A stretch of 64,000 nt of DNA from Halomarina rubra (GCF_023699475.1 NZ_JALXFV010000002.1:605393-669392); one strand, 5' to 3'. Counted from the first letter of the stretch, positions 34,187 to 43,911 are shown. Notes: a model not told the origin generated them from the sequence alone. Program-made: numbers and translations.

Positions 34187-35319
34187 AGCGCACGCACCTC
34201 CTGGCTCCACAGCAAGTAGAGGAAGAAGGGCGCACCCAGCGCCGCGGTGACGATGCCGACGGGGAGTTCGGTCGGCCCCGACCGCGCCACCGCGTCGGTG
34301 GCGACGAGGAAGACGCTGCCCGCGAGCGCGCTCGTCGGCAACAGGTTGCGATGGTCTGGACCGACCAGCAGACGCATCACGTGCGGGACGATGAGACCGA
34401 CGAAGCCGATGACGCCCGCGACGCTGACGGCCGCCGCCGTGACGAGCGTCGACACCGCGAGCAGGACGCGTTTGGTCCGTTCGACTTCGATACCCAGCGC
34501 GTGGGCGTCTTCCTCGCCCATCAGGAGGACGTTGAGGTCGCGGGCGTACGCCGCGAGGACGAGGAAGCCGACCAGCGCCAGCGGGAGCGTGACGACAACG
34601 TCGTTCCACGAGGCGTTCGAGAGGTGGCCCATGAGCCAATACAGCGCCTGGTCGACGCTCTCGCCGGCTTGGATGAGGAGATACGACACGACGGCACCCA
34701 GGAGCGCCTGGACTGCCACGCCCGCGAGCAGGAGCGTCGCGACGGGCGTCCGGCCCCCGTCGGTGGCGACGAGGTAGACGAGAAACGCCGTCGCGAGCGC
34801 GCTGACGAACGCGAACACCTGCAACGACCCCACGAACGGGACGAGCCCCAACAACGGGAGCGCGGCTACGACGCCCGGGAAGACGATGGCCGACACCGCG
34901 CCAACGGCCGCGCCCGTCGAGACGCCGATGATGGAGGGGTCCGCCAGCGGATTTCTGAAGAAGCCCTGCATGACGGTGCCCGCGCTCGCCAGCGCGAAGC
35001 CGACGACCGCCGCGAGCGCCACCCGCGGCGCGCGCAGTTGAACGACGATGGTCTGGGCAGACTGCGGCACTGCGAACGCGAACGGGTGGACGTACTGGAC
35101 GTCGGGGGCGAGCCACGGCACCTGCCCGAGGGCGGGGACGCCGACCGACGACACCGCGAGCGACAGTCCCGCGGGAACCGCGACGGCGTTCAGTGCCGCC
35201 TTCGCGACGACCACCGGCGAGAGGTCGACCGCGCCGTAGGCGACGCTCGCGAGACAGGCGACGACCAGCGCTGCCGCTAGGCCGCCACACCACGCGCCGA
35301 GGCGTCGCCACCGATGCAC
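34183..35319 (-). CDS. btuC: Cobalamin/metal-chelate ABC permease BtuC-type
   Basis: This 378-residue FecCD-family permease has about ten TM helices. It carries LRAPRVALAAVVGFALASAGTVMQ and NPLADPSIIGVSTGA, the family's conserved loops, and GFVGLIVPHVMRLLVGPDHR near the C-terminus. I chose the GTG at 35319 because the shared TATA-like box at about 35343-35349 then gives a leaderless start. A longer start at 35391 would overlap the divergent gene. It is translationally coupled to btuD. Confidence 0.9.
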   Translation of the reverse strand: MHRWRRLGAWCGGLAAALVVACLASVAYGAVDLSPVVVAKAALNAVAVPAGLSLAVSSVGVPALGQVPWLAPDVQYVHPFAFAVPQSAQTIVVQLRAPRVALAAVVGFALASAGTVMQGFFRNPLADPSIIGVSTGAAVGAVSAIVFPGVVAALPLLGLVPFVGSLQVFAFVSALATAFLVYLVATDGGRTPVATLLLAGVAVQALLGAVVSYLLIQAGESVDQALYWLMGHLSNASWNDVVVTLPLALVGFLVLAAYARDLNVLLMGEEDAHALGIEVERTKRVLLAVSTLVTAAAVSVAGVIGFVGLIVPHVMRLLVGPDHRNLLPTSALAGSVFLVATDAVARSGPTELPVGIVTAALGAPFFLYLLWSQEVRAL

Positions 35320-35378
35320 GTTCTCAAGCGTGGTTGGATTAGGTAAATACTTGTTGCACTGGCGTGCACCCGAAAGCG
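35320..35378. promoter_or_regulatory. Divergent promoter of btuCD and btuF
   Basis: The short spacer contains GGTAAATACTT (about 35341-35351). It reads as a TATA box on both strands and places both starts about 25-35 nt away, so both transcripts would be nearly leaderless and could be co-regulated from one site. Confidence 0.55.
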
Positions 35379-36521
35379 ATGCGACGAACACTACTCGTCT
35401 GTCTCCTCGTCCTCGTGGCGGTCGTCTCGCCGGCGACCGCCCTCGGGGCGACGGTCGAGTCGAACCCGGTCGAACAGGACAGTGGACAGTGTAGCTACCC
35501 GTACTCGGCGACGGACGTCACCGGCACCGAGGTGACACTCGACGAAGAGCCAGACCGCGTCGTCGCGCTCGGTGCCGACATCGCCCAGATCATGTGGGAG
35601 GTCGACGCCGAGGAGAAGGTCGTCGGGATGCCCGTTCGCTCGTACACGGCGTACCTGAACGGCTCTGACTCCCGGACGGACGTCTACACCGAGGACGGAC
35701 TGAGCGTCCAGGTCGAGACGGTCGTCGACCTCGAACCGGACCTCGTCATCGCTCCGGACATCATCCCCAACGCGACGGTCGACCAGCTGCGTGACGCCGG
35801 CCTGACCGTCTACCGAACCGGCTTCCCGACCTCCATCGACGGTATCTACGAGAAGACCGACCTCGTCGGTCGCCTCGTCGGTTCCTGTGCGGAGGCCAAC
35901 GCGACCGTCTCCGAGACCCGCGAGCGCGTCGAGGCGGTCCGCTCGGCCGTCGAGGGTAGCGAGCAGCCCGACGTGCTCTACGTCTCCTCGGGCTTCACGG
36001 CCGGCTCGGGAACGTTCGTCGACGAGATCATCACCACTGCCGGCGGCACCAACGTCGCTGCCGAGCAGAACATCACCGGGTTCGGCCAGCTGAACCCCGA
36101 AGTCGTTGCCGCGGCGAACCCCGACTACATCCTCTACCCCTCGGGGACCGCCATCCCCGACAACGAGGCGTACGCCGGGACGACCGCCGTCCAGCAGAAC
36201 CAGACGCTCGAGGTCGACGCGAACTACGTCAGCCAGGCCGCGCCGCGCGTCGCCGTCGCCATCGAGAACGTCGCCGAGACGCTCCACCCCGAGGCGTTCA
36301 CGAACGAGACGACGTCGCCCGTGGAGAACGCGACCAGAACCGAGCCGGGAGCAACGACCGGCACGACCAGCGACGTGCCGGCCACGACGACCGCCGAAAC
36401 TGGTGAGGGCGGCTCGACGACGACCGCAGAGACCACCTCCTCCGGGAGCGGTCCCGGCTTCGGCGTCGCCGCCGCGCTCCTCGCACTGCTCGCCACGGCG
36501 CTGCTCGCCCGTCGCGACTGA
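35379..36521 (+). CDS. btuF: Cobalamin/chelate substrate-binding protein with PGF-CTERM anchor
   Basis: The protein has 380 residues from the ATG at 35379. A Sec signal peptide (RRTLLVCLLVLVAVVSPATA) is followed by the two lobes of a class III binding protein: DRVVALGADIAQIMWEV, LEPDLVIAPD, and SGTFVDEIITTAGG. A Thr-rich linker ends in GPGFGVAAALLALLATALLARRD, a PGF-CTERM signal that an archaeosortase processes to attach the protein to the membrane lipid. It is divergent from btuCD and completes the importer. Confidence 0.92.
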   Translation: MRRTLLVCLLVLVAVVSPATALGATVESNPVEQDSGQCSYPYSATDVTGTEVTLDEEPDRVVALGADIAQIMWEVDAEEKVVGMPVRSYTAYLNGSDSRTDVYTEDGLSVQVETVVDLEPDLVIAPDIIPNATVDQLRDAGLTVYRTGFPTSIDGIYEKTDLVGRLVGSCAEANATVSETRERVEAVRSAVEGSEQPDVLYVSSGFTAGSGTFVDEIITTAGGTNVAAEQNITGFGQLNPEVVAAANPDYILYPSGTAIPDNEAYAGTTAVQQNQTLEVDANYVSQAAPRVAVAIENVAETLHPEAFTNETTSPVENATRTEPGATTGTTSDVPATTTAETGEGGSTTTAETTSSGSGPGFGVAAALLALLATALLARRD

Positions 36522-36605
36522 CCACCTCGCGCGCTGCTCTTCTCGACTTTCGCGCGCTCGCCGTGTCCCGAAAGCTAGTTGCCTCGCCCGCGGAGACCGT
36601 ACGGT

Positions 36606-36884
36606 ATGGTCGAGAACGTCATCTGGCCCGCCGCGCTCGACGCCAACTGCTCGCGCGCGGAGGGCCGCCGGGTCTCGCTCGACCTCGCGGTCGCCGACCC
36701 GACCGTCGAGGAGATAGCGAAGGCCGTCCAGCAGGTCGGCTACGACGCCGTGGTCGAACGTGAGAAACGCTACCCTCGCGAGTTCGAGACGCGCGGGCGA
36801 GTCATCGTCCAGAACGCCGACGACGCCGGGAAGTCCGACCTCCTCCAGGCGGTCGCCGCCTACGTCGGCGCGCTCCGGACATGA
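36606..36884 (+). CDS. srp19: Signal recognition particle 19 kDa protein
   Basis: This 92-residue protein matches archaeal SRP19: [18 protein letters not shown] near the start, then [34 protein letters not shown]. It binds 7S RNA and helps load SRP54. The ATG at 36606 gives the normal length. Its stop overlaps the gar1 start (ATGA), so the two are co-translated. Confidence 0.95.
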   Translation: MVENVIWPAALDANCSRAEGRRVSLDLAVADPTVEEIAKAVQQVGYDAVVEREKRYPREFETRGRVIVQNADDAGKSDLLQAVAAYVGALRT

Positions 36885-37108
36885 AGCGCGTCGGCGAGGT
36901 CGTCCGCACTGCACAGGGACTCGCGGTCGTCCGCGCCCCCGACGAGGAGTACGCCGACATCGGGTCGATGGTTCTCGACGAGAACCTCGACGACGTGGGC
37001 CGCGTCGTCGACGTGTTCGGTCCCGTCAGCCAGCCGTATCTCGCAGTCACACCCGACGCGGGCGTCCACCTCCCGACGCTGCTCGGCAACGTCCTGTACG
37101 CCCGCTGA
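36881..37108 (+). CDS. gar1: H/ACA ribonucleoprotein subunit Gar1
   Basis: The protein has 75 residues with the Gar1 beta-barrel pattern [45 protein letters not shown] and a hydrophobic end. It binds Cbf5 in guide-RNA-directed pseudouridylation. The srp19-gar1 pairing with 4-nt overlap is conserved in archaea. Confidence 0.93.
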   Translation: MKRVGEVVRTAQGLAVVRAPDEEYADIGSMVLDENLDDVGRVVDVFGPVSQPYLAVTPDAGVHLPTLLGNVLYAR

Positions 37109-37148
37109 GAGGAGAAAGCACTTATCGGCGGTCGCCGGAGTCGGGACG

Positions 37149-37742
37149 ATGCCCTCCCGTCGTCACGTTCTCCGTTGCTCCGCAACTCTGCTCGTCGGGT
37201 CGGTCGCTGTCTGTCTCTCCACTGACGGCCAGTCGTCCGACCCGACCGACCGTGGCACGCCGGTGACGGAGACGCCCGTACTGACCACCTCACCACCGAT
37301 GAGCGAAGCGTCGCCGACACCCGACGAACCGCCGACCGCCCGCGAACGGCCATACCGCCCGGAGACAACCCACGGCCTCTCGGCGTTCCCGGACGTGGAA
37401 GGTGGCCCGCTCGTCGAGTGGTACGAGGTCGGCGACGGCAAGTACGACGACAGACTCCAAATCTGGAACGGTGCGGGCGCTCGTGAGGGCCGCCTCGTCC
37501 TCACGGCTGGCGGAGATATCGAACTCCTGAACGTGAGCCACGAGTTCCCCGAAGACGGCTACCTCGAACTCTTCTTCCACAGTGCTGCCGACTACACTGC
37601 CGAGATTCGACTCGGAGATGTCGAGCACACCGTCTCCATCCCGAGCGAGCAGTTCGACTGCAACGACTGGTCTGTGGGCGTCGCGGTGCGCGAGTCGTCT
37701 GCCGAGGACCGGACGATGACCACCGATATGGCCTGCGAGTAG
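37149..37742 (+). CDS. Tat-exported hypothetical protein
   Basis: The 197-residue product starts with RRHVLRCSATLLVGSVAV, a twin-arginine-like export signal. The following Cys (VAVC) is a weak lipobox, so lipid anchoring is possible but not assured. A Thr/Pro-rich linker (about 30-75) leads to a beta-rich C-terminal domain with EFPEDGYLELFFHSAADYTAEIRLG and two Cys. No family was recognised. It sits between gar1 and the A22 protease on the same strand. Confidence 0.75.
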   Translation: MPSRRHVLRCSATLLVGSVAVCLSTDGQSSDPTDRGTPVTETPVLTTSPPMSEASPTPDEPPTARERPYRPETTHGLSAFPDVEGGPLVEWYEVGDGKYDDRLQIWNGAGAREGRLVLTAGGDIELLNVSHEFPEDGYLELFFHSAADYTAEIRLGDVEHTVSIPSEQFDCNDWSVGVAVRESSAEDRTMTTDMACE

Positions 37743-37787
37743 GCCACGTAACGCAACGCCCAAGCGTCCGGCACCGAACCCCCGACT

Positions 37788-38789
37788 ATGAGACGGTCCC
37801 TCGTCGCTGCCGGCGCGACGCTCGCGCTGTTCCTCCTCGTCCAACTCGGAGCCCTCGTGCTCGCGAACCCGTTCGTCGACGCGGGCTACCAGACCGTCGA
37901 GAACCCCTCGGACCCGACCAACAGCGTCGTCTACGTCGGTGCCATCCTCGTCGCGACAGCGTTCATGCTCGCGGCGTTCAAGTACGACGCCGACGTGCTC
38001 ATCCGGGGCCTCGTCGTCTTCTCGGGGACGTGGCTCTCGTTCTATGCCCTCTCGGTGGTCCTCCCTGCGGCGTTCACGCTCGCGGGCTACAACGGCCCCG
38101 CAGTCGTCGTGGCGCTCGCACTCGCCGTAGCGCTGCTCGTCTACCCCGAGTGGTACGTCATCGACGCCGTCGGCGTCCTGATGGGGATGGGTGCGGCCGC
38201 GCTGTTCGGCATCAGCTTCGGTCTGCTGCCGGCCATCCTCCTGTTGACCGTCCTCGCCGTCTACGACGCCATCAGCGTCTACGGCACCGAACACATGCTC
38301 TCGCTGGCGTCGGGCGTGATGGACCTGAAAGTGCCCGTCGTACTCGTCGTCCCGCTCACGTGGTCGTACTCCTACCTCGATGGCGAGACGGCGACCGACG
38401 GCGGCGAACAGGACGGCGAAGACGGTGCCGTCGACGGCGAGGACGCGATGAAAGCGAGCGCCCGCGAGCGACCGGAGCCTGCCGACCGCGACGCGTTCTA
38501 CATCGGACTGGGCGACGCCGTCATGCCGACCGTGCTGGTCGTCAGTGCCGGTGTCTTCCTGGAGGATACGCCTGCGCTCGTCGAGAACACCGTCATGACG
38601 CTGCCGGCGCTGACGGCGCTGGTGGGGACGCTCGTCGGCCTCCTGGTGCTCGTCCGATTCGTGATGAAGGGCCGTGCCCACGCGGGCCTCCCACTGCTCA
38701 ACGGCGGCGCTATCGGTGGCTACCTTGTCGGCGCGGTGCTCGCGGGGGTCCCGCTGCTGGAGGCGCTCGGCCTCGCACAGTACCTCTGA
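37788..38789 (+). CDS. Presenilin-like A22 family membrane aspartyl protease
   Basis: The protein has 333 residues and nine hydrophobic helices. The two catalytic motifs are visible: AVYDAISVYG (YD, near residue 160) and IGLGDAVMP (GLGD, near 240). GLPLLNGG near the C-terminus stands in for the PAL motif. An acidic Asp/Gly-rich cytoplasmic loop (about 200-230) separates the halves. This is the archaeal presenilin/signal-peptide-peptidase homologue, an intramembrane protease. Its natural substrates in haloarchaea are not known. Confidence 0.92.
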   Translation: MRRSLVAAGATLALFLLVQLGALVLANPFVDAGYQTVENPSDPTNSVVYVGAILVATAFMLAAFKYDADVLIRGLVVFSGTWLSFYALSVVLPAAFTLAGYNGPAVVVALALAVALLVYPEWYVIDAVGVLMGMGAAALFGISFGLLPAILLLTVLAVYDAISVYGTEHMLSLASGVMDLKVPVVLVVPLTWSYSYLDGETATDGGEQDGEDGAVDGEDAMKASARERPEPADRDAFYIGLGDAVMPTVLVVSAGVFLEDTPALVENTVMTLPALTALVGTLVGLLVLVRFVMKGRAHAGLPLLNGGAIGGYLVGAVLAGVPLLEALGLAQYL

Positions 38790-38845
38790 GAACCGGGAGT
38801 AGCGGTCGTCCGTAGCTATTTGCCGTGTCGGTCTCGATGGAGGGT

Positions 38846-38986
38846 ATGTCCGAACAGCTGACGCCGTGGTACGAGCTTCTCCTCGGGGTGGTCGGGTTCC
38901 TCGCGATACTCCTCGTCCCCGTCGGTGGCGTCTACTGGTATCTCCGCCTGTTTGGCGGTCCCCCGAACGGCGGGTCGTCGCCCTGA
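38846..38986 (+). CDS. Small 46-residue single-TM protein
   Basis: From the ATG at 38846 the product reads SEQLTPWYELLLG, then one TM helix (about residues 11-34), ending GGPPNGGSSP. It begins 57 nt after the A22 protease stop on the same strand. Its ATG (alternative at 38837) and composition support a real small protein of unknown role. Confidence 0.55.
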   Translation: MSEQLTPWYELLLGVVGFLAILLVPVGGVYWYLRLFGGPPNGGSSP

Positions 38987-39036
38987 TTCGGATCCGTTCC
39001 GGCCCAGCGAACTCGAGATGGTCGTCCGGCCTGCGT

Positions 39037-40026
39037 TCAGCGCCCCGTGAGCGCCTCGCTCCCCGGCGCGATGTCGATGGTCTGGCCGAGGCCGGCCTCG
39101 ACGGCCTTCTCGTAGAGCATGTAAGCGGCGGCGACGGTCTCGATGCCCGTTCCCCCCGAGTCGAACACCGTTATCTCGTCGTCGGACTGGCGGCCGGGCA
39201 CGTCACCGGTGAGCACCGCCCCGAGGTCGCCGTGGATGTCGTCCTCGGTGACGACGCCCTCGTCCATCGCCTGGAGGAACGACCCCGCGTCGCTGGTCGC
39301 GCGAGCGTGGAGGTCCGGGACGTACGTCGCACGCTCGATGGTCCGTGCGTCGAGTTCGCGCTTCTCGGGGTCGTACTGACCCATCGCGGTGACGTGGGTG
39401 CCCGGTTCGAGCAGGTCGCCGTCGAACACCGGCTCGCTGGCGTTCGTCGCGGTGACGACCACGTCCGCACCCTCGACGGCGGCGTCAGAGGAGGCGACCG
39501 CGCCGACGGCCGCGTCGATCTCGCCGTTCATCTCGGAGGCGAACGACTCGCGGTTCTCTTTGGTCGGCGAGTAGACGTTCACCGTCGAGAACTCGCGGAC
39601 GGTCGCGGCCGCGCGGAGTTGGCCCCGCGCCTGTGCGCCGGAGCCGATGATGGCGAGCGTCTCGGCGTCGGTCCGTGCGAGCGCGTCGATACCCACTGCG
39701 CCGACCGCGCCGGTCTTGAACGGGTTCATGCTCGCGCCGTCGAGCATCGCGAGGGGCTTGCCCGACTCGGCGTCGAACAGCGGCGTCATGAAGTGGACGT
39801 CGGCGTCGCCGAACCCGGCAGCGTAGGTGTACCCGCCCATCGCGCCCGTCTCGGGGAGGATGGCGATGTAGCTCGTGAGCATCCCGGGCGGTTCCTCGTT
39901 GACGAGTTTCGTCCGTGGTTCGGCCGGCCCCTGCTCTCTGTACCCCGCTCTGACCGCGTCGACGTAGTCGGCCACGTCTGCGAGGCCGGCGACGTCCTCG
40001 CTCGTGAGAAACAACAGCTCCGTCAT
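39037..40026 (-). CDS. Ornithine cyclodeaminase/alanine dehydrogenase family protein
   Basis: The protein has 329 residues from the ATG at 40026. It carries the family NAD-binding core IIGSGAQARGQLRAA (about residue 130), the substrate-lysine region RTKLVNEE, and NPFKTGAVGAVG near 110. The reaction could be ornithine to proline plus ammonia, or reductive amination of pyruvate or glyoxylate-type ketoacids. Motifs do not separate these. It is convergent with the upstream small genes and divergent from the next. Confidence 0.9.
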   Translation of the reverse strand: MTELLFLTSEDVAGLADVADYVDAVRAGYREQGPAEPRTKLVNEEPPGMLTSYIAILPETGAMGGYTYAAGFGDADVHFMTPLFDAESGKPLAMLDGASMNPFKTGAVGAVGIDALARTDAETLAIIGSGAQARGQLRAAATVREFSTVNVYSPTKENRESFASEMNGEIDAAVGAVASSDAAVEGADVVVTATNASEPVFDGDLLEPGTHVTAMGQYDPEKRELDARTIERATYVPDLHARATSDAGSFLQAMDEGVVTEDDIHGDLGAVLTGDVPGRQSDDEITVFDSGGTGIETVAAAYMLYEKAVEAGLGQTIDIAPGSEALTGR

Positions 40027-40150
40027 ACACCCACCCACCGACGCGAGCGGCTTAGCGTTGGTGGGAAGGGTGATTCGACTCGGCGGAACGAGGCGAACGG
40101 TCGAGGAAGGTGGTCACTCGGCTGGCAGCGGCGGGCGTCGAAATCCAGGC

Positions 40151-40363
40151 TCAGTCCGCGTTGACGGGCGCGTTGTCGCGAGCGACGGGCGTGGGGTCGG
40201 TCGGGGCGCGAACGAACAGTGCGTGCCCGACGAGCGTGACGGCGACGAGGCCGGCGATGCTCACTGCCGTTGGTACGGCGAAGCCGGCGACGTAGAGTCC
40301 CCCAGAGATCCCCAGAAGCGCGAGCGGAATGAGGCCGAGGACGATATCATAGTATCCAGTCAT
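40151..40363 (-). CDS. Small two-TM membrane protein
   Basis: This 70-residue product has helices at about residues 5-25 and 30-50. A TATA-like GATTTATACC lies about 35 nt upstream on the minus strand, giving a nearly leaderless start. No family was recognised. Confidence 0.6.
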   Translation of the reverse strand: MTGYYDIVLGLIPLALLGISGGLYVAGFAVPTAVSIAGLVAVTLVGHALFVRAPTDPTPVARDNAPVNAD

Positions 40364-40623
40364 CGTCTAACATCACGTATGGTTACCTTCGGTATAAATC
40401 TTGCCCTCATATCGACGGGTATCCATCGACCGACCCAATCTGTGATACCAGCATAGTCACTATGTGTGTTTCTCATAAGTTATGAGTTGCTTTAGCCACA
40501 AAGGCTATATACGTCCGTTAGTCACGGTGGGGTTACACTCACACTCACCGACTAGTCTGGACAGGTTCGCGTGAACACTGCCCGAACCGACGGCTTGAAA
40601 CGCGCTCTCTGAGGAGATGTGTC

Positions 40624-41937
40624 GTGAACGAGAACGACCGGGCGATTACCGGGTTGGTCATGCTCGCGCACTCGATGGTCCACACCTACGAGTTCGCGTT
40701 CCCGGTGTTCGTCCCCATCTGGCTCTCGCAGTTCGGGACGACCGAGGCGGTCATCGGCGTCGTCCTCACCCTGGGCCTCTCGCTGTTCGGTCTCGGCTCG
40801 CTCCCCGCCGGCGTCCTCGCCGACCGGTACGGGTCGAAGGAACTCATCGTCGTCTGTCTCGTCGGGATGGGCGGGTCGTTCCTCCTGCTCGGGGCGGCCC
40901 CGGCCATCGCCGGCCTGTTCGGCACCGAATCGCTCCCCGTGATCGGCGTCGCCCCCGAGTTGGGCGTCGTCGCCGTCGCCCTCGTGCTCTGGGGGACCGC
41001 CGCCAGCGTCTACCACCCCGCCGGCCTGTCGCTCATCACCCGCGGGGTCGAACAGCGCGGTGACGCCTTCGCGTACCACGGCACCGCCGGCAACGTCGGC
41101 ACCGCGCTCGGGCCGCTGTTGACGACCATCCTCCTGTTCGCGCTGAGCAACGAGTGGCAACTCGTCGCCGGCATCCTCGCGCTCCCCGCGCTGGCGGGCG
41201 CGCTCGCGGCCACTCGCGTCTCCGTCGACGAGACCGCGGCCGTCGCCGCCGACGGTGGCTCCGACGGAGGATCGAAAGCCGACCCCGGCGTCGACTCGCT
41301 CGGCGAGTTCCTCGCCACCTCTCGGCACCTGTTCGTCGGTGGGTTCGTCGTCGTCTTCGCCGTCGTGATGCTCTCGGGGCTGTACTACCGCGGCGCGCTC
41401 ACCTTCCTGCCCGAACTGTTCGGCGGTTTCGACGCCATCCAGCCAGTCGAGTTCGCCGGCCGCGAACTCGAACCGGGCAACTACATCTACACCGGCCTAC
41501 TCGCCGTCGGCGTCGCCGGGCAGTACGCAGGCGGGAAGCTCACCGACCGCATCGACGTGGAACTCGGTCTCGCCGTCGGCTACGGCACCCTCGGGGTCAT
41601 CGCGCTCGCGTACCTCCCCGCGGCGGAAGCCGGCTTGCTCCCGCTGCTCGTTCTGAGCGCCTTGCTCGGCTTCTTCCTCTTCTTCGTCCAGCCGTTCTAC
41701 CAGGCGACCGTCGCCGAGTACACCCCGCCCGAGGCACGCGGCCTCTCGTACGGCTACACCTACCTGGGCGTGTTCGGCGTCGGCGCACTCGGCGCGACCG
41801 TCGCGGGCGTCGCGCTCGCGGAGTTCAGCCAGCCCGTCCTGTTCACCATCCTCGCGGGGTTCGGCTTGCTCGCGGGTCTGCTCGGACTCGGCCTCTACAG
41901 TCGCGCTCGCGGTCGCTCCTCGCCGTCGAGCGCCTGA
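40624..41937 (+). CDS. MFS transporter
   Basis: The protein has 437 residues and about 12 TM helices, starting at a GTG. The first half has the MFS loop motif GVLADRYGSKE (about residue 60). A cytoplasmic Asp/Gly-rich loop near residues 205-225 joins the halves. The fold resembles fosmidomycin-resistance-type and sugar/organic-acid MFS carriers. The substrate is unknown. A TATA-like GGCTATATACG at about 40504-40514 lies 110 nt upstream. Confidence 0.88.
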   Translation: MNENDRAITGLVMLAHSMVHTYEFAFPVFVPIWLSQFGTTEAVIGVVLTLGLSLFGLGSLPAGVLADRYGSKELIVVCLVGMGGSFLLLGAAPAIAGLFGTESLPVIGVAPELGVVAVALVLWGTAASVYHPAGLSLITRGVEQRGDAFAYHGTAGNVGTALGPLLTTILLFALSNEWQLVAGILALPALAGALAATRVSVDETAAVAADGGSDGGSKADPGVDSLGEFLATSRHLFVGGFVVVFAVVMLSGLYYRGALTFLPELFGGFDAIQPVEFAGRELEPGNYIYTGLLAVGVAGQYAGGKLTDRIDVELGLAVGYGTLGVIALAYLPAAEAGLLPLLVLSALLGFFLFFVQPFYQATVAEYTPPEARGLSYGYTYLGVFGVGALGATVAGVALAEFSQPVLFTILAGFGLLAGLLGLGLYSRARGRSSPSSA

Positions 41938-41979
41938 GAACGACCCGCCTCCTCTGCCTCCACGTCGCCGACTGCCAGT

Positions 41980-42432
41980 TCAGTTACTCGACTCGCCCGT
42001 CCCGCGCCGTCCCACCGCTCCCGACAGGAACGGAAGCAGGTGGAACGGGACGAGCACCGCCAGTCCGACACCGACCATCACCGCCACGAACGTCAGCGGT
42101 GCGTTCCCGGAGAACAACGCCGTCGCTCGCAGCGCCGACCCGACGATGGCCGCGCTCGCCCACCCGCCACCGACCCGGAGGACGGCCGCACGGGGTGACC
42201 GACGTGTCTCCAGCGCGTAGACGCCCGCGAGTGGGAAGGTGAGCAGCCAGCCGACGTAGAACGGCAGTGCCGTCCCGAGGAACGCGCCGACCTGTGCCAG
42301 CGGGTCGCCGCCGTGGTTGACGACGCCGGTCGCCAGCAGCGCGCCGACGAGCAGCAGGTCGCCCACGACGAACCCGAGCGTCGCCGGTGAGGGATCGATA
42401 CGTCCACGGAGGGCACTGGTGGACGATGCCAT
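41980..42432 (-). CDS. DUF3054-type membrane protein
   Basis: From the ATG at 42432 the protein has 150 residues with four TM helices. Its LGFVVGDLLLVGALLATGVVNHGGDPL near the N-terminus is the pattern of DUF3054 proteins. The function of that family is unknown. It converges with the MFS gene. Confidence 0.8.
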   Translation of the reverse strand: MASSTSALRGRIDPSPATLGFVVGDLLLVGALLATGVVNHGGDPLAQVGAFLGTALPFYVGWLLTFPLAGVYALETRRSPRAAVLRVGGGWASAAIVGSALRATALFSGNAPLTFVAVMVGVGLAVLVPFHLLPFLSGAVGRRGTGESSN

Positions 42433-42593
42433 ACCCTCGTCTCGGGGCGGGCGGGACTTCACTCCCGCGTTCGTCACTCGACCGCCGCCGCCAACCACTC
42501 TTGGCACTGTCCGTGCTGGCGTTCGCTGCACCCCCCGGCGCGCTCGCGGGCCACGACCACACCCGCTAAGCCGCTCGCCTCGCTCACACCGGT

Positions 42594-43139
42594 ATGGAGT
42601 TCGTGGTCCGCGACGACGCCGCGTTCCGCCTCGACCACGAGCGCTACGCCTACGCCGGGAAGTTCGTCGTCCCCGGCGGGAAGGCCGTCGCGCTCGCCGA
42701 GGACGCCGCCCCCACGTTCCCCGACCCGCGCGAGGACTACGCCGAAGGCATCCTCGCCGCTATCGCGTTCTCCGAGGACCGGACCGACCCGGACGCGGTC
42801 TGGTTGCGCTACGTCACCGTCAGGGCCGACCGTCGCGGTGAGGGCATCGGCACCCGCCTCGCCGCGTGGACCACCGCACGACTCCACGAGCGAGGCTACG
42901 GGACGGTCCGCATCGCCGTCAACAACGTCTACAGCTACGAGGCGCTCTCGAAGGCGGGCTTCGGGTTCACCGGCCGGGAGACGGGCCTCGCCGAACTCGT
43001 GATGGTCCACCCGAGCGACCGCTCTCGCTACGACGCTGGTCTGGCGCTGCTCGCCGAGCGCGACCTGAGCGACGACGAACGCGCCTTCCTCGGCGAGAAA
43101 CGCGAGCGAGGGTCGCCCCCGGTCGTCTCCCCCGAGTGA
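42594..43139 (+). CDS. GNAT family N-acetyltransferase
   Basis: This 181-residue protein has the acetyl-CoA-binding signature VRADRRGEGIGTRLAAW near residue 80 and the later NNVYSYEALSKAGFGFTGRE. It should acetylate an amine on a small molecule or protein N-terminus. Nothing next to it indicates the target. Confidence 0.9.
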   Translation: MEFVVRDDAAFRLDHERYAYAGKFVVPGGKAVALAEDAAPTFPDPREDYAEGILAAIAFSEDRTDPDAVWLRYVTVRADRRGEGIGTRLAAWTTARLHERGYGTVRIAVNNVYSYEALSKAGFGFTGRETGLAELVMVHPSDRSRYDAGLALLAERDLSDDERAFLGEKRERGSPPVVSPE

Positions 43140-43145
43140 CCCGAG

Positions 43146-43460
43146 CTACTCTTCGACCCGGTCGAGGACGACTCCCTCATCGAACCCGCCACGTTCCTCG
43201 GCCTTCTGTGCCCGGCGGTCGGCCAACTGCTGCTTGCCGACACCGTGTATCTCCGCGAGTGCGAAGACGACCTCGAGCACGTCGGCCAGTTCGTCCACCG
43301 AGCGGTCCTCACGGTACTCCGCGACCTCCTCGTCCAGTTTGTCGACCAGTCGGTCGTGGTACTCCTCGCCGTCGACGGTGTGGACGACCGGTCGCTGGCC
43401 GTTCGCTTCGACGACGTCGGGGACGTCGTCCCGAACCAGCTTGTCGTACTCGCGGACCAT
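43146..43460 (-). CDS. MazG-like nucleotide pyrophosphohydrolase
   Basis: The 104-residue product begins YDKLVRDDVPDVVEANG and has DKLDEEVAEYREDRSVDELADVLEVVFALAE, the E-x3-E and ExxD metal-binding pattern of MazG/HisE-type all-alpha NTP pyrophosphohydrolases. The YDKLVRD start is typical of the phosphoribosyl-ATP pyrophosphohydrolase-like subgroup. It may clean up non-canonical nucleotides. Confidence 0.85.
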   Translation of the reverse strand: MVREYDKLVRDDVPDVVEANGQRPVVHTVDGEEYHDRLVDKLDEEVAEYREDRSVDELADVLEVVFALAEIHGVGKQQLADRRAQKAEERGGFDEGVVLDRVEE

Positions 43461-43593
43461 ACCGCGAGACTCTGCGACGTAGAATGTGAACGTTGTGGAC
43501 CGTCGAGAGGTGGCTGGCCGAGGCGGTGTCGGTGAGACGGCACCCACCACGTCGAACCGGCGGGCTTTCATCGCCCGGTCCACGACGACGGAT

Positions 43594-43911
43594 ATGAACC
43601 CGTGGCTCGTGTTGCTCGTCGCCGGGCTGTTCGAGGTCGTGTGGGCGCTGTCGCTGGCGGCCTCCGACGGTCTCTCGAAGCCCGTCCCCACCGCGGTCAC
43701 CGTCGTCGCCCTGCTCGTCAGTATGGTGTTGCTCGCCCGCGCCGTCCAGGACCTCCCAATCGGTACCGCCTACGCGGTCTGGACAGGCATCGGCGCGGTC
43801 GGGGCCGCGGTCGGCGGTGTCGTCCTGTTCGAGGAGCCCGCGACGGCCCTCCGTGGGCTGTTCATCGCTGTCGTCGTCGTCGGCATCGTCGGGCTGGAAC
43901 TGACGGCGTGA
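43594..43911 (+). CDS. SMR family small multidrug efflux protein
   Basis: This 105-residue, four-TM protein has the essential Glu in the first helix ([10 protein letters not shown]) and the SMR pattern [18 protein letters not shown]. The Gdx/SugE (guanidinium exporter) branch is plausible because of the [10 protein letters not shown] sequence. The ATG at 43594 gives the normal length. Upstream translation is not protein-like. Confidence 0.92.
   Translation: MNPWLVLLVAGLFEVVWALSLAASDGLSKPVPTAVTVVALLVSMVLLARAVQDLPIGTAYAVWTGIGAVGAAVGGVVLFEEPATALRGLFIAVVVVGIVGLELTA

Noticed and set aside
34187-35311. Possible extension of the BtuD ATPase into a 656-residue protein.
   Set aside because: The added part is an Arg-rich shadow of the permease frame. 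The GTG at 34186 overlapping the permease stop gives the right ATPase length.
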